Source of the DNA: Lichenicola sp965198575
Lineage (GTDB): Bacteria > Pseudomonadota > Alphaproteobacteria > Acetobacterales > Acetobacteraceae
Direction of reading: 5' to 3'
Length of the DNA: 64,000 nt
Assembly: GCF_965198575.1 (NCBI RefSeq)
Contig: NZ_OZ240671.1
Location: 1,922,001-1,986,000 of the forward strand
Shown here in pieces: positions 37,566 through 47,167 of this stretch (the stretch's first letter is position 1; each line of letters starts with the position of its first letter). The notes under the pieces were generated by a model. That model was not told the origin of the DNA and searched no databases. It saw nothing but the letters and a program-made list of their open reading frames with translations. The position numbers and the translations under genes were made by a program.

Positions 37566-38306
37566 TTACCGCGTCCCGATCCTGCCCAGACCGGGAAGCT
37601 TCAGGGCCGGACGGCGGATGTCGAGCCCGGCGACGGCGCCGAGCAGGTTGAGCTCGATGCCTTCCACCCATGCAACGGTCAGTCCGAGATAGCCGCCGAG
37701 GCGCAGCCTGAAGCCGGTCCGGGTCGGGGTCAGGGCCAGGCGGCGGCCGTCATAGGGGTAGTCTTTGCCGATCGCGGTCGGCGGCAGCGACGAGCGGATC
37801 TCCGGCACCGCATCCATGACCGCGGCGACGAAGGTGTTGGAGTTCGGACCGGGCCAGGCGCGGTAGTCACCGGTCTTGGTGAAGGCGTAGCTGCTGATGG
37901 CCGCCTGGATCCTGGGGATCATCGCACTGGCCGCGGTCCCGTCGGCTGCGAACACCACCTGGGGCGCATGGCCGAACCAGCGTCCGTCGGGCTCGAACCC
38001 GTTCATCCGGACCGGTTGGCCCCAGGCGGTGTAATCGTACCGGGTGTAGCGGGGGGCGTCGGCGGGCTTGAACACGATCCAGCAGTGGGTGGCGAAAATG
38101 CCCTTCCAGCGTACCGTCTGCGCCGCGAAGATTCGTACGACGGCCTGGGCGTCCCGTGCCGGCGGCAGATGGCCGATGCTGGAGCGGTCGGCGGTCTGCC
38201 ATCTCGCCCCGATACCGCGCCACCGGTAGAGCAGCGCGGCGATGGCGAGCGGCAGCAGGTAGAACAGGACGAACAACAGCAGCAGGCAGGCGACGGCATC
38301 GAGCAT
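37566..38306 (-). CDS. DUF3750 family protein
   Basis: A 246-residue protein with an N-terminal membrane helix (about 5-27) and a large exported domain. HCWIVFKPADAPRYTRYDYTAWGQPVRMNG and AWPGPNSNTFVAAVMDAVPEI are the conserved blocks I associate with DUF3750; the His/Cys and Asn residues there recall NlpC-like folds, which is speculative. It is a single-gene unit 92 bp from ftsK. Function unknown. Confidence 0.83.
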   Translation of the reverse strand: MLDAVACLLLLFVLFYLLPLAIAALLYRWRGIGARWQTADRSSIGHLPPARDAQAVVRIFAAQTVRWKGIFATHCWIVFKPADAPRYTRYDYTAWGQPVRMNGFEPDGRWFGHAPQVVFAADGTAASAMIPRIQAAISSYAFTKTGDYRAWPGPNSNTFVAAVMDAVPEIRSSLPPTAIGKDYPYDGRRLALTPTRTGFRLRLGGYLGLTVAWVEGIELNLLGAVAGLDIRRPALKLPGLGRIGTR

Positions 38307-38510
38307 GTGGTGAACATCGTGGCGCCGCGTCGCGCTGCAATGGTTCGGCTAGCGGAAGACCCCCCGGCACGTGTCCGCAACTGCTGTTCGTATGCGCGAA
38401 GCATAGCCGTCCAGCATGAGGTGGATATTTTCGGCGATGGTTCTCTGCCGATATTGCAACTTCGCCCGAGTCCGGACGTCTCGGTGGTTACCCGGAACGA
38501 TCGGTGGCAG

Positions 38511-39275
38511 ATGGAAATAAATCGGTGGATAATCGTTGCAGTCCTGTCATGCGCCGGTTGTGCAGAGCAACCGACGCAGACGGCTTCCATGGCGACGAAT
38601 TCGTTTCCGCAAAGCCGGTCTCCCTGGTTCACGACGGTCGAGGGCTGTCAGATTTGGGACAGCAGACCGGTTGCCGGCGAGAGCGCAAGCTGGAGCGGCG
38701 CGTGCGTCGGAGGCTTCGGTGAAGGCCAGGGTGAAACCGTCTGGAAGCTGCCGTCGCAACCGGTCGCCAATGGGCGAGGCGTGATCGCTGATGCCTCCGG
38801 CCTACGGCTGGACCAGATCTTGGACGGGGAAATGCATCACGGGAGATATCAAGGCCACTTGGTGATGCGGGTCTATGAAAAGGACACGGGGAAGCTCGAT
38901 CACACGATCACGGGCAACATGGTGGACGAGAACTTCGAAGGAGCCGGCAGCCTTAAATCTGCGGATGGATGGCAATATATCGGCGAGTTTCATCTTGGGA
39001 TGAAGGACGGTCATGGCGTCACCGTTTATCCGACAGGAGCGCGCTACGAGGGTAATTTCCATTACGGTTCTTGGGAAGGACCAGGACGTCTGACGTGGGG
39101 CTCCGACAATTCCTACGTGGGTAGTTTCTACATGGGGCTGCCGGAAGGGCCAGGCGAGGCCCTATTGAGGGTGAGTGGCCGGCAGGATGCTCCGCAAGTC
39201 GATCTCAAGGGTACATGGATCGCCGGCTGTCTGACCGACTCGACGCCACGACGCTGCATCATTTTCAAGACCTGA
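38511..39275 (+). CDS. MORN-repeat lipoprotein
   Basis: A 254-residue protein beginning with a signal ending in a lipobox (VLSCAGC, Cys about 17). It has MORN-type repeats: GQGETVWKLP, GAGSLKSADGWQYIGEFHLGMKDGHGVTVYPTGARYEGNFHYGSWEGPGRLTWGSDNSYVGSF (read in pieces), most clearly at about 140-215, each of about 23 residues with the YxGxFxxGxxxGxG pattern. MORN repeats form beta-hairpins that bind lipids or proteins. The gene and its upstream gap are less GC-rich than the flanks. Function unknown. Confidence 0.75.
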   Translation: MEINRWIIVAVLSCAGCAEQPTQTASMATNSFPQSRSPWFTTVEGCQIWDSRPVAGESASWSGACVGGFGEGQGETVWKLPSQPVANGRGVIADASGLRLDQILDGEMHHGRYQGHLVMRVYEKDTGKLDHTITGNMVDENFEGAGSLKSADGWQYIGEFHLGMKDGHGVTVYPTGARYEGNFHYGSWEGPGRLTWGSDNSYVGSFYMGLPEGPGEALLRVSGRQDAPQVDLKGTWIAGCLTDSTPRRCIIFKT

Positions 39276-39355
39276 CGCGGACAGAACATATGGTTTCGAC
39301 AGATATCCGCTGCGCCGCCCGAAAATCGCCGGGTCATGCACGTCATTTACGCGAG

Positions 39356-39802
39356 ATGATATTATGTTGTCTGAATATTCCGTCGTTGGTGCTCAAGACC
39401 GCTCACGTGCCGTCAATTATTTTCGTGTGCCTTCTGGCGGCATGTGCCGGCCCGGCTCCGGTCCCTGAGCAGAAGCCCGATCCGCTTTCGGACGCGATCG
39501 TTGTCAGGCTCGGGATCCCGATCACGGTACCCCCAAGGCCGACCATTCGCGGCAGACCGGCCTATCCGCTCGTGCTCGCACGCCTTGGTATCGAGGGACA
39601 TGTCAGCGTGGATTGCGCTATCACCGAAGAAGGCGTTCCGGAGAACTGCGTCGTGCAGCAAAGCACGGATGGGCGGTTCGAACAGTCCGCGCTGCAGGCG
39701 GCACGTGACACGCGTTACCTGCCAGCAACCCGGAATGGTGTTGCCGTTCGTCGTGACCATTATGTCACCGTTTTGAACTACCTCATCACGCGCGCTTCTT
39801 GA
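39356..39802 (+). CDS. TonB-C-terminal-domain lipoprotein
   Basis: A 148-residue protein from ATG 39356 with a signal and lipobox (CLLAACAGP). The C-terminal 90 residues match the TonB/TolA C-terminal fold: PAYPLVLARLGIEGHVSVDCAITEEGVPENCVVQQSTDGRFEQSALQAARDTRYLPA (read in pieces). There is no transmembrane-anchored energy-transducing N-terminus, so it is not a classical TonB. It ends 25 nt inside the convergent next gene. It is probably cotranscribed with the MORN lipoprotein 80 bp upstream. Confidence 0.7.
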   Translation: MILCCLNIPSLVLKTAHVPSIIFVCLLAACAGPAPVPEQKPDPLSDAIVVRLGIPITVPPRPTIRGRPAYPLVLARLGIEGHVSVDCAITEEGVPENCVVQQSTDGRFEQSALQAARDTRYLPATRNGVAVRRDHYVTVLNYLITRAS

Positions 39803-40137
39803 CTGAGGAGTGCGATCAATTGTGAGAACCACTCCGCATAAGGCGTGTTGCGGGCCATGTGGCGGTTGTAGTCGGGCGCGCCGTCGGTCCACCATACCGG
39901 GCCGCGTTCGCCGAGCGCGTGCTTGGCAGCGTCCACCCGGGCCCGGGCGGCCTCGCGTGCCGCATCGTCGCCTGCGCGCATCGCTGACTGCTTCGCGCGG
40001 CGGGCGTGCATCAGTTCATGGGTCAGGGCCGAGCGCGTGGCATCGTCGAGGTGGGGGTCGGTGCAGCGCCAGAGACGGCCGCGCACGACGAAATAGCGCC
40101 CGTCCGGGGTGACGGGGTGGGGTGCGTCAGGTTTCAC
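39778..40137 (-). CDS. Conserved hypothetical protein downstream of rsmD
   Basis: A 119-residue protein from GTG 40137, which overlaps the rsmD stop by 11 nt. HPVTPDGRYFVVRGRLWRCTDPHLDD, MHARRAKQSAMRAG and AKHALGERGPVWWTDGAPDYNRHMARNTPYAEWF are blocks I recognise from a widespread uncharacterised proteobacterial family. It is basic, with no signal peptide. Its 3' end overlaps the TonB-domain gene on the other strand. Longer in-frame reading to 40221 would lie wholly inside rsmD. Confidence 0.72.
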   Translation of the reverse strand: MKPDAPHPVTPDGRYFVVRGRLWRCTDPHLDDATRSALTHELMHARRAKQSAMRAGDDAAREAARARVDAAKHALGERGPVWWTDGAPDYNRHMARNTPYAEWFSQLIALLSQEARVMR

Positions 40138-40684
40138 GGCGCCAGATGCACAGCCGCGCCGCGCCGTGCCGACGCTCGGCGAGCAGCGGCTGGTCGGTCG
40201 GTGCCGGTTCCTCGGCGGCAATCTCGGCCACCACCAGCGCGTCCGGCGCGACCCAGCCTTTCGCCGCGAGTGCCGTCAGCGCCGGCGCCACCAGCCCGGC
40301 GCCGTAGGGTGGATCGAGGAATACCAGGCCGGCAGCACCCCAACCCTCGCGTGCCGCCGGTGGACGGGTGACATCGCCCGGCACCACCAGCGCCTGCGCC
40401 TGCATCCGGCACGCCTCGATATTCGCCCGCACGCACATCAGCGCCGCACGGTCCCGCTCGATGAAAACCGCCCGCGACGCACCCCGCGACAATGCCTCCA
40501 GCCCAAGCGCCCCGGTGCCGGCAAAGCCGTCCAGCACGACGCCGTCGAGTGCGCCCTCGGCCCAGTCCGCATGACGCAGCATGTCGAACGTCGCCTGCCG
40601 CACCCGATCCGCGGTCGGCCGGGTCACGTCCCCCGCCGGTACCGCCAACCCACGCCCCCGAAAACTGCCCGCGACGATCCGCAC
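40127..40684 (-). CDS. rsmD: 16S rRNA (guanine-N2-)-methyltransferase RsmD
   Basis: Methylates G966 of 16S rRNA. It is 185 residues from GTG 40684 (start VRIVAGSFRGRGLAVP, matching the family's beginning). SAM motif LDGFAGTGALGLEALSRGA, RPTADRVRQATFDML, and catalytic FLDPPYGAGL are all present. The upstream ribosome-binding site is weak. It overlaps the next gene by 11 nt. Confidence 0.94.
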   Translation of the reverse strand: MRIVAGSFRGRGLAVPAGDVTRPTADRVRQATFDMLRHADWAEGALDGVVLDGFAGTGALGLEALSRGASRAVFIERDRAALMCVRANIEACRMQAQALVVPGDVTRPPAAREGWGAAGLVFLDPPYGAGLVAPALTALAAKGWVAPDALVVAEIAAEEPAPTDQPLLAERRHGAARLCIWRRET

Positions 40685-40830
40685 GTCTATCCAACACCAT
40701 CGAAAGATCGGCCGGGAACCGGCTGTGCCGGGTAAGAGCTGCCCCGTGGAAGCGCCCGTCCGACCGTGCACCCGGCACGCGCAGGCAGGTGCATCGGATC
40801 GCCAGCACAGCCCATTCCCGGCCGGTCCTT

Positions 40831-41646
<816 letters not shown>

Positions 41647-41648
41647 GC

Positions 41649-42380
41649 TCACCCCAGTGCCGCCGAGACCAGCGCCTCGAACACCCGCCGATCGCCTGGA
41701 TCGATGCCGAATTCCGGGTGCCACTGGACGCCCAGGCAGAAGCGCCGGGTCGGGTCCTCGATGCCCTCGATCACGCCGTCCTCGGCCATCGCATTGACCC
41801 GCCCGCGCCCGGCATCGCGCACCGCCTGGTGATGCGACGAGTTCACCTGCATCTCGCCGGTGCCGACGATCCGTGCCAGCAGCGTGCCCGGCTCGATGCG
41901 GATCGGGTGGCCGGGCTCATGCCGCGGGTTCGGCTGCTCGTGGGCGAGCGCGCTCTCGATGCTGTCGGGGATGTGCTGGATCAGGCTGCCGCCGAGGGCC
42001 ACCGCCAGCAGCTGCTCGCCGCCGCAGATGCCGAGGATCGGCATGTCGCGCTCGAGGGCACCATGCAGGAGGGCCAGCTCGGCGTCGGTCCGGGACCGCT
42101 TCATCAGCACGGTCTCGTGCTGCTCGCTGTCGCCGTACAGGCTGGGATCGACATCGAAGGCGCCGCCGGTGATGACCAGGGCATCGATCATGTCGAGCAG
42201 GTCGGCGGCGAGCTCGGCACTGTGCGGCAAGGCCACGGGCAGGCCGCCGGCCTCGATCAGGCTGGTCATGTAGTTCTCGCGCAGCGCGTACCAGGGGTAT
42301 CGGGAGTAGGACGGGCTGTCGGTGGTGCCGGGCGGCTCGCTGTCGAGGGTGACGCCGATGACGGGACGGGTGCGCTTCAT
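41649..42380 (-). CDS. puuD: Gamma-glutamyl-gamma-aminobutyrate hydrolase family protein
   Basis: Class-I glutamine amidotransferase-like hydrolase of 243 residues (peptidase C26). Nucleophile Cys in PILGICGGEQLLAV, His-Glu in GVQWHPEFG, and ALVITGGAFDVDPSLYG are all present. In characterised relatives it releases GABA in putrescine breakdown, but no other puu gene is here, so the substrate is inferred. It runs opposite to tadA with a 53-bp gap holding both promoters. Confidence 0.87.
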   Translation of the reverse strand: MKRTRPVIGVTLDSEPPGTTDSPSYSRYPWYALRENYMTSLIEAGGLPVALPHSAELAADLLDMIDALVITGGAFDVDPSLYGDSEQHETVLMKRSRTDAELALLHGALERDMPILGICGGEQLLAVALGGSLIQHIPDSIESALAHEQPNPRHEPGHPIRIEPGTLLARIVGTGEMQVNSSHHQAVRDAGRGRVNAMAEDGVIEGIEDPTRRFCLGVQWHPEFGIDPGDRRVFEALVSAALG

Positions 42381-42433
42381 GGCGTCTGACTATAGCAATA
42401 TGAACGCCGAAGGAATTGTGCGGGGGACCGGCG

Positions 42434-42904
42434 ATGACGCCGATGCAGGCGGCCTTGCAGCAGGCACGGGATGCGGCGGCCCGCGGCGAGGTCCCGGTGG
42501 GGGCGCTGCTGCTGGCGCCGGACGGGGCGGTGCTGGCGGCCGCGGGCAACGAGGTGGAGGCGCGCCACGATGCCTCCGCCCACGCCGAGATGCTGGTGCT
42601 GCGGGCGGCGGCAGCGGCGATCGGCAGCACCCGGCTGGAGGGCTGCACCCTGGTGGTGACGCTGGAGCCGTGCCCGATGTGTGCGGCGGCGGCCTCGCAT
42701 TTCCGGGTGGCGCGGGTGCTGTTCGGTGCGTACGACCCGAAGGGTGGCGGTATCGAGCACGGGCCGCGGCTGTACGAGCAGCCAGGCTGCCTGCACCGGC
42801 CGCAGGTGGTCGGCGGCGTCGACGAGCGCGAGGCGGGGACGCTGCTGCGGGACTTCTTCACCGCGTTGCGCCATGCCGGAAACGGCTCGGGTCAGGCCGG
42901 ATAA
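42434..42904 (+). CDS. tadA: tRNA-specific adenosine deaminase
   Basis: Deaminates A34 of tRNA-Arg(ACG) to inosine. The 156-residue protein has the zinc and catalytic motifs HAEM (His-Ala-Glu) and PCPMCAAA, with the GEVPVGALLL start and PKGGGIEHGPRLYE loop typical of TadA. GGGGGA lies 6 nt before ATG 42434. Single gene; the gap to the protease gene (42905-43048) holds no gene. Confidence 0.95.
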   Translation: MTPMQAALQQARDAAARGEVPVGALLLAPDGAVLAAAGNEVEARHDASAHAEMLVLRAAAAAIGSTRLEGCTLVVTLEPCPMCAAAASHFRVARVLFGAYDPKGGGIEHGPRLYEQPGCLHRPQVVGGVDEREAGTLLRDFFTALRHAGNGSGQAG

Positions 42905-43048
42905 CGCAGGTTTCATGGCCTCGTATGACCGCCGTTGGGCAACGAAGTGCACTCTGCCACGCAATGTCGAGGGTGGTGCTGCCGACGTTCGACGGCCACA
43001 TCCCCTAACGAGCAGCAAACCAGTCAGCCCGCCAGCAACAGGAACCTC

Positions 43049-44749
43049 ATGTCCGATCTTTCGTCCAAGCGATCCACCCGCCGCGTCTCTCCCGTCGCCC
43101 GCTCGGCGATGGCGATGCTGATTGCCGGCACCGCACTCGGTGGTGTGACCGTCGCGACCCTGGAAGGCCGCCCGGCGCACGCCCAGACGGCGCTGCAGCC
43201 GACCGGCATGACCCAGAAGCTGCCGGATTTCGTCGGCATGGTGAAGCAGGTGAAGCCCGCCGTCGTCTCGATCACCTCGATCCTCAAGGATGACGGCTCC
43301 GACGACGAGGGCGAGGGCGGTCAGGGTGGTGGCCAGGGCGGTGGCGGCCAGGGCGGCATGGGCGGCGGCCAGCAGATGCCGTTCCCGTTCCCCTTCCCGT
43401 TCCAGATGACGCCGCAGAACCGCACGCCGCGCACCGTCGAGGCCCGCGGCTCCGGCTTCATCATCTCGGCGGACGGCTTCATCGTCACCAACAACCACGT
43501 GGTGAAGGGCGCCACCTCGGTCACCGTGACGCTCGATGACGGCACCACCCTCAAGGCCAAGGTGGTCGGGCGCGATGCCGGCACCGATCTGGCACTGCTC
43601 AAGGTCAAGCCGTCCGCCAAGCTGTCGTTCCTGACGCTGGGCGAGAGCGACGACGTGCAGCCCGGCCAGTGGGTGATCGCGGTCGGCAACCCGTTCGGGC
43701 TGGGCGGCTCGGTCACCGCCGGCATCGTCTCGGCACGCGGTCGCGACATCGGCGACGGGCCCTACGACAGCTTCCTGCAGGTCGACGCGCCGATCAATCG
43801 CGGCAACTCCGGTGGCCCGCTGATCACCCAGGACGGCCGCGTGGTCGGCGTGAACACCGCGATCCTGTCACCCTCGGGCGGCAGCATCGGCATCGGCTTC
43901 GCGATCCCGTCCGACGTGGTGCGCAACGTGGTCGACCAGCTGGAAAAGAGCGGCCACGTCACCCGCGGCTATCTCGGCGTCACCGCGCAGGAGATCACCC
44001 CCACGATGGCCAAGGCGCTCAGCCTGCCGACGCCGACCGATGGTCCGGCAGCCGGCGCGCTGGTGGCCAACGTGGTCGCCGACAGCCCTGCGGAGAAGGC
44101 CGGCATCAAGCCCGGCGACGTCATCACCCAGGTGAACGGCCAGAAGGTCGCCAGCCCGCGCGACCTGGCGATCAAGGTCGCCGGCGTGGCGCCGAACAGC
44201 AAGGTCACCATCGGCTACCTGCGCAACGGCACCATGCAGACGGTCGACGCCACGGTCGCCAACCTGGGCAATCGAAACGTCAACGGGGCCAATGGCGGCG
44301 GGTCCGGCGGCCAGGCCGGCAACCCCGGCAACGGCTCGATCGGCGTGTCGCTGGCGCCGCTCACCCCGAACCTGCGCCAGCAGCTCGGCGTCGATGACAG
44401 CACGCACGGGGTGGTGGTGCGCGCGGTCCGGCCGGGCTCCCCCGCCGAGTCTGCAGGCATCCAGGCGGGCGACATCATCGTGGCGGTCGGCAACATCGCG
44501 GTGAACAACCCGCACCAGGTGGTGGATGCGGTGCACGCGGCGCTCAAGAAGGGCGATGTGGCGCTGCGGATCCTGCATGACGGGCAGATGGTGTTCGTCG
44601 CGGTGTCTCCGGACACCAGCTCGGGCTCGGATCAGGGCAATACCGGCTCCGAGAACGGCGGGTCCGGCGACGAGGGCGGCGGCGACAACGGCGGCGGCAT
44701 GGATAACGGCAACTCGGGCAACGACAACGGTGGCGACCAGCCGGGCTGA
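43049..44749 (+). CDS. degP: Periplasmic serine protease of the DegP/HtrA family
   Basis: A 566-residue exported protease-chaperone for misfolded envelope proteins. Signal peptide about 1-45. A Gly/Gln-rich stretch (about 92-112) and FPFPFPF precede the trypsin-like domain with His in NNHVVKGA, Asp in GTDLALLKV and Ser in NRGNSGGPL. Two PDZ domains follow (about 300-395 and 435-520). An unusual final 40 residues are Gly, Asn and Asp, with almost nothing else. AGGAA lies 5 nt before the ATG. Confidence 0.95.
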   Translation: MSDLSSKRSTRRVSPVARSAMAMLIAGTALGGVTVATLEGRPAHAQTALQPTGMTQKLPDFVGMVKQVKPAVVSITSILKDDGSDDEGEGGQGGGQGGGGQGGMGGGQQMPFPFPFPFQMTPQNRTPRTVEARGSGFIISADGFIVTNNHVVKGATSVTVTLDDGTTLKAKVVGRDAGTDLALLKVKPSAKLSFLTLGESDDVQPGQWVIAVGNPFGLGGSVTAGIVSARGRDIGDGPYDSFLQVDAPINRGNSGGPLITQDGRVVGVNTAILSPSGGSIGIGFAIPSDVVRNVVDQLEKSGHVTRGYLGVTAQEITPTMAKALSLPTPTDGPAAGALVANVVADSPAEKAGIKPGDVITQVNGQKVASPRDLAIKVAGVAPNSKVTIGYLRNGTMQTVDATVANLGNRNVNGANGGGSGGQAGNPGNGSIGVSLAPLTPNLRQQLGVDDSTHGVVVRAVRPGSPAESAGIQAGDIIVAVGNIAVNNPHQVVDAVHAALKKGDVALRILHDGQMVFVAVSPDTSSGSDQGNTGSENGGSGDEGGGDNGGGMDNGNSGNDNGGDQPG

Positions 44750-44769
44750 ACCTCCGGACGCGTTGAAGC

Positions 44770-44809
44770 GGGCGCCAGTTCAGCAGGTCAGGCGAGCAGC
44801 CTGGCGCCC
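44770..44809. terminator. Hairpin between convergent degP and TSUP genes
   Basis: GGGCGCCAG (44770-44778) is exactly complementary to CTGGCGCCC (44801-44809) over a 22-nt loop, between a stop codon on each strand. It may be a shared bidirectional terminator. The right arm lies within the last codons of the convergent gene, and no T-run is present. Confidence 0.4.
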
Positions 44810-45576
44810 ACCACCACCAGGATCAGGGCCAGCACCGGACGCAGCACCCGTTCCGATACCCGGGTGCTGATCAGGCTGCCGGCGATCACGCCCGGGATCG
44901 AGCCCGCGATCAGCGACAGATAGAGCGGCCAGCTGACGGTGCCGATCAGCCAGTGGCCGGCCCCCGCCAGCAGGGTCAGCGGCACCGCATGGGCGATATC
45001 GGTGCCGACCACGCGCGGCAGCGGCAGCGTCGGATACAGCAGGATCAGCGCGGTCACCCCGATGGCGCCGGCGCCTACCGACGAGATCGTGACGGCAACG
45101 CCGAGATAGAGGCCGAGCACCACCGTCCAGACCTCGGCCCGCCGGCCGCCGGGATTGAGGTTCAACGTCTGCGCCCAGCGCATCAGCTGGTCGCGGAACA
45201 CCAGGCTGGCCGCGGTCAGCAGCAGCGCCACGCCGAGTGCCACCGTCAGCATATGCCCGGTCGACGCCAGCGGCGGCCCGAGCCGGTCGATCACCATGAG
45301 GGTGACGAGCGTGCCCGGCAGGCTCCCGGCCGCAAGCAGGCCGACCACCCGCCAATCGACCGTCCGGGCAAGCCCATGCACGACCGTGCCGGCGATCTTG
45401 GTGGTGCCGGCGAACAGCAGGTCGGTGCCGATCGCGGTCGCCGGGTGGAAGCGGAACAGCAGCACCAGCAGCGGCGTCATCAGCGAGCCGCCGCCGACCC
45501 CGGTCATGCCGACGAGGAAGCCGACCACCAGCCCCGAGAACGCATAGGCAGGCGAGATCAGCGCGTTCGTCACCAT
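44788..45576 (-). CDS. TSUP (TauE/SafE) family membrane transporter
   Basis: A 262-residue protein with about eight helices and the two family half-repeats: GFLVGMTGVGGGSLMTPLLVLLFRFHPATAIGTDLLFAGTTKIAGTVVH and TISSVGAGAIGVTALILLYPTLPLPRVVGTDIAHAVPL (read in pieces). TSUP members export or import sulfite, sulfoacetate or other organic anions. The link to sulfur here is plausible but unproven. Confidence 0.88.
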   Translation of the reverse strand: MVTNALISPAYAFSGLVVGFLVGMTGVGGGSLMTPLLVLLFRFHPATAIGTDLLFAGTTKIAGTVVHGLARTVDWRVVGLLAAGSLPGTLVTLMVIDRLGPPLASTGHMLTVALGVALLLTAASLVFRDQLMRWAQTLNLNPGGRRAEVWTVVLGLYLGVAVTISSVGAGAIGVTALILLYPTLPLPRVVGTDIAHAVPLTLLAGAGHWLIGTVSWPLYLSLIAGSIPGVIAGSLISTRVSERVLRPVLALILVVVGARLLA

Positions 45577-45735
45577 TCAAGGATCCTGAGTGTCATGGAA
45601 CGGCACCACACCTCAGGCCGCGGGCGCTGTCCATCACGCGCATTTTGAGACACCGGTGGGGAACTGTGAGCGGACCCGGGATCGGACGCCGACGTGATGC
45701 GTTACGCTTCCGGACAAAGTGCAAGGACCCGCGTC

Positions 45736-47160
45736 ATGTCGCTTTCCAAAGTGGGTGCCACGTCAGGCGCGGGGACCTTAGCTGGCGCCCTGCCACACGA
45801 GCCGATCCCGACCAGGGCGTTCATCACCTGTGGGCTCGCGAGCCTGGCCGGGCTGATGTTCGGGCTCGATATCGGGGTTATCGCCGGCGCCCTCGGCTTC
45901 ATCGGCAAGGCGTTCGCAGCCTCGCAGCGGACCGAGGAATGGATCGTCAGCGTCATGATGATCGGTGCTGCAGCCGGAGCGGCGGGTGCCGGCACGTTGT
46001 CGCACCGGCTCGGGCGCAAGAAATCGCTGCTGATCGGCGCGGTGCTGTTCGTGATCGGCGCGGTGGCCTGTGCGTTCGCGCCCTCGGTGCCGACGTTGAT
46101 GATCGGCCGGGTGATCCTCGGCCTGGCGATCGGCATCGTCGCGTTCGCCGGACCGCTCTACATCTCGGAGGTGGCGCCGCAACACTGGCGCGGTGCCATG
46201 GTGTCGCTCTACCAGCTGATGGTGACGATCGGGATCTTCGCCGCCTTCGTCTCGGACAGCCTGCTGACCGCGAGCGGCAACTGGCGCCTGATGCTGGGCA
46301 TCATCGCGATCCCCGGCATTGCCTTCCTGGTAGCGGTGCTGTTCCTGCCGGAGAGCCCGCGCTGGTTCCTGCTGCATAACCGCACCGAGGAGGCGCGGAC
46401 GGTGCTCTACAGCCTCCGCTCGGACCCCCGCGCGGTAGACCGCGAGATCACCGAGATCGGCGAGCAGCTCAAGGTGCGCCAGCTTGGCACCACGCTGTTC
46501 CTGCATAACCCGAACTTCCGACGCTCGGTGTTTCTCGGCGTCGGCCTGCAGATCATCCAGCAGCTCACCGGCATCAACGTCATCATGTACTATGCGCCGA
46601 AGATCTTCGGCATCGCGGGCTTCGGCGCGGGCGCCGCGAACTGGGCGACCGCGGTGGTCGGGCTGACCAACGTGCTGGCCACGCTGCTGGCGATCGGTTT
46701 TGCGGATCGCTGGGGTCGCAAGCCGATGCTCATCACCTGCTTCATCACGATGGCGATCGGCATGGCAGCGGTCGGCACCCTGCTCTCGATGGGCGTGCAT
46801 GGCGAGACGACACGCTACCTGCTGGTGGCGATGGTGCTGGTGTTCATCATCGGCTTCGCGGCGGCACCCGGTCCGCTGATCTGGACGCTGTGCGCGGAAA
46901 TCCAGCCGCTGCAGGGACGCGATTTCGGCATCGGCGCCTCGACCTTCACCAACTGGGCGGCGAACTGGCTGGTCGGCAACACCTTCCTGACGCTGCTGAC
47001 CGTGCTCGGCCAGGCCCCGACCTTCTGGCTGTTCGCGATCATGAACGCCGGCTTCATCCTGTTCATCGTGTTCCTGGTGCCGGAAACCAAGGACATGTCG
47101 CTGGAGGCGATCGAGCAGAACCTGATGGCGGGCAAGTCGCTCCGGCATATCGGGCGCTAA
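45736..47160 (+). CDS. Sugar:proton symporter (MFS sugar porter)
   Basis: A 474-residue transporter with about twelve helices. Sugar-porter signatures are clear: GLMFGLDIGVIAGAL, SHRLGRKKSLL, PLYISEVAPQHWRGAMVSLYQLMVTIGI, FLPESPRW, QQLTGINVIMYYAP, DRWGRKPM and VPETKDMSLEAIE. It belongs with GalP, XylE and AraE types; the sugar is unknown. ATG 45736 has AAGGA about 9 nt upstream. Confidence 0.93.
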   Translation: MSLSKVGATSGAGTLAGALPHEPIPTRAFITCGLASLAGLMFGLDIGVIAGALGFIGKAFAASQRTEEWIVSVMMIGAAAGAAGAGTLSHRLGRKKSLLIGAVLFVIGAVACAFAPSVPTLMIGRVILGLAIGIVAFAGPLYISEVAPQHWRGAMVSLYQLMVTIGIFAAFVSDSLLTASGNWRLMLGIIAIPGIAFLVAVLFLPESPRWFLLHNRTEEARTVLYSLRSDPRAVDREITEIGEQLKVRQLGTTLFLHNPNFRRSVFLGVGLQIIQQLTGINVIMYYAPKIFGIAGFGAGAANWATAVVGLTNVLATLLAIGFADRWGRKPMLITCFITMAIGMAAVGTLLSMGVHGETTRYLLVAMVLVFIIGFAAAPGPLIWTLCAEIQPLQGRDFGIGASTFTNWAANWLVGNTFLTLLTVLGQAPTFWLFAIMNAGFILFIVFLVPETKDMSLEAIEQNLMAGKSLRHIGR

Positions 47161-47167
47161 GGTCGCG

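Noticed and set aside
45778..47148. 456-codon minus-strand frame across the sugar porter
   Set aside because: Antisense, His/Arg/Gln-rich, no domains; the transporter is unambiguous.
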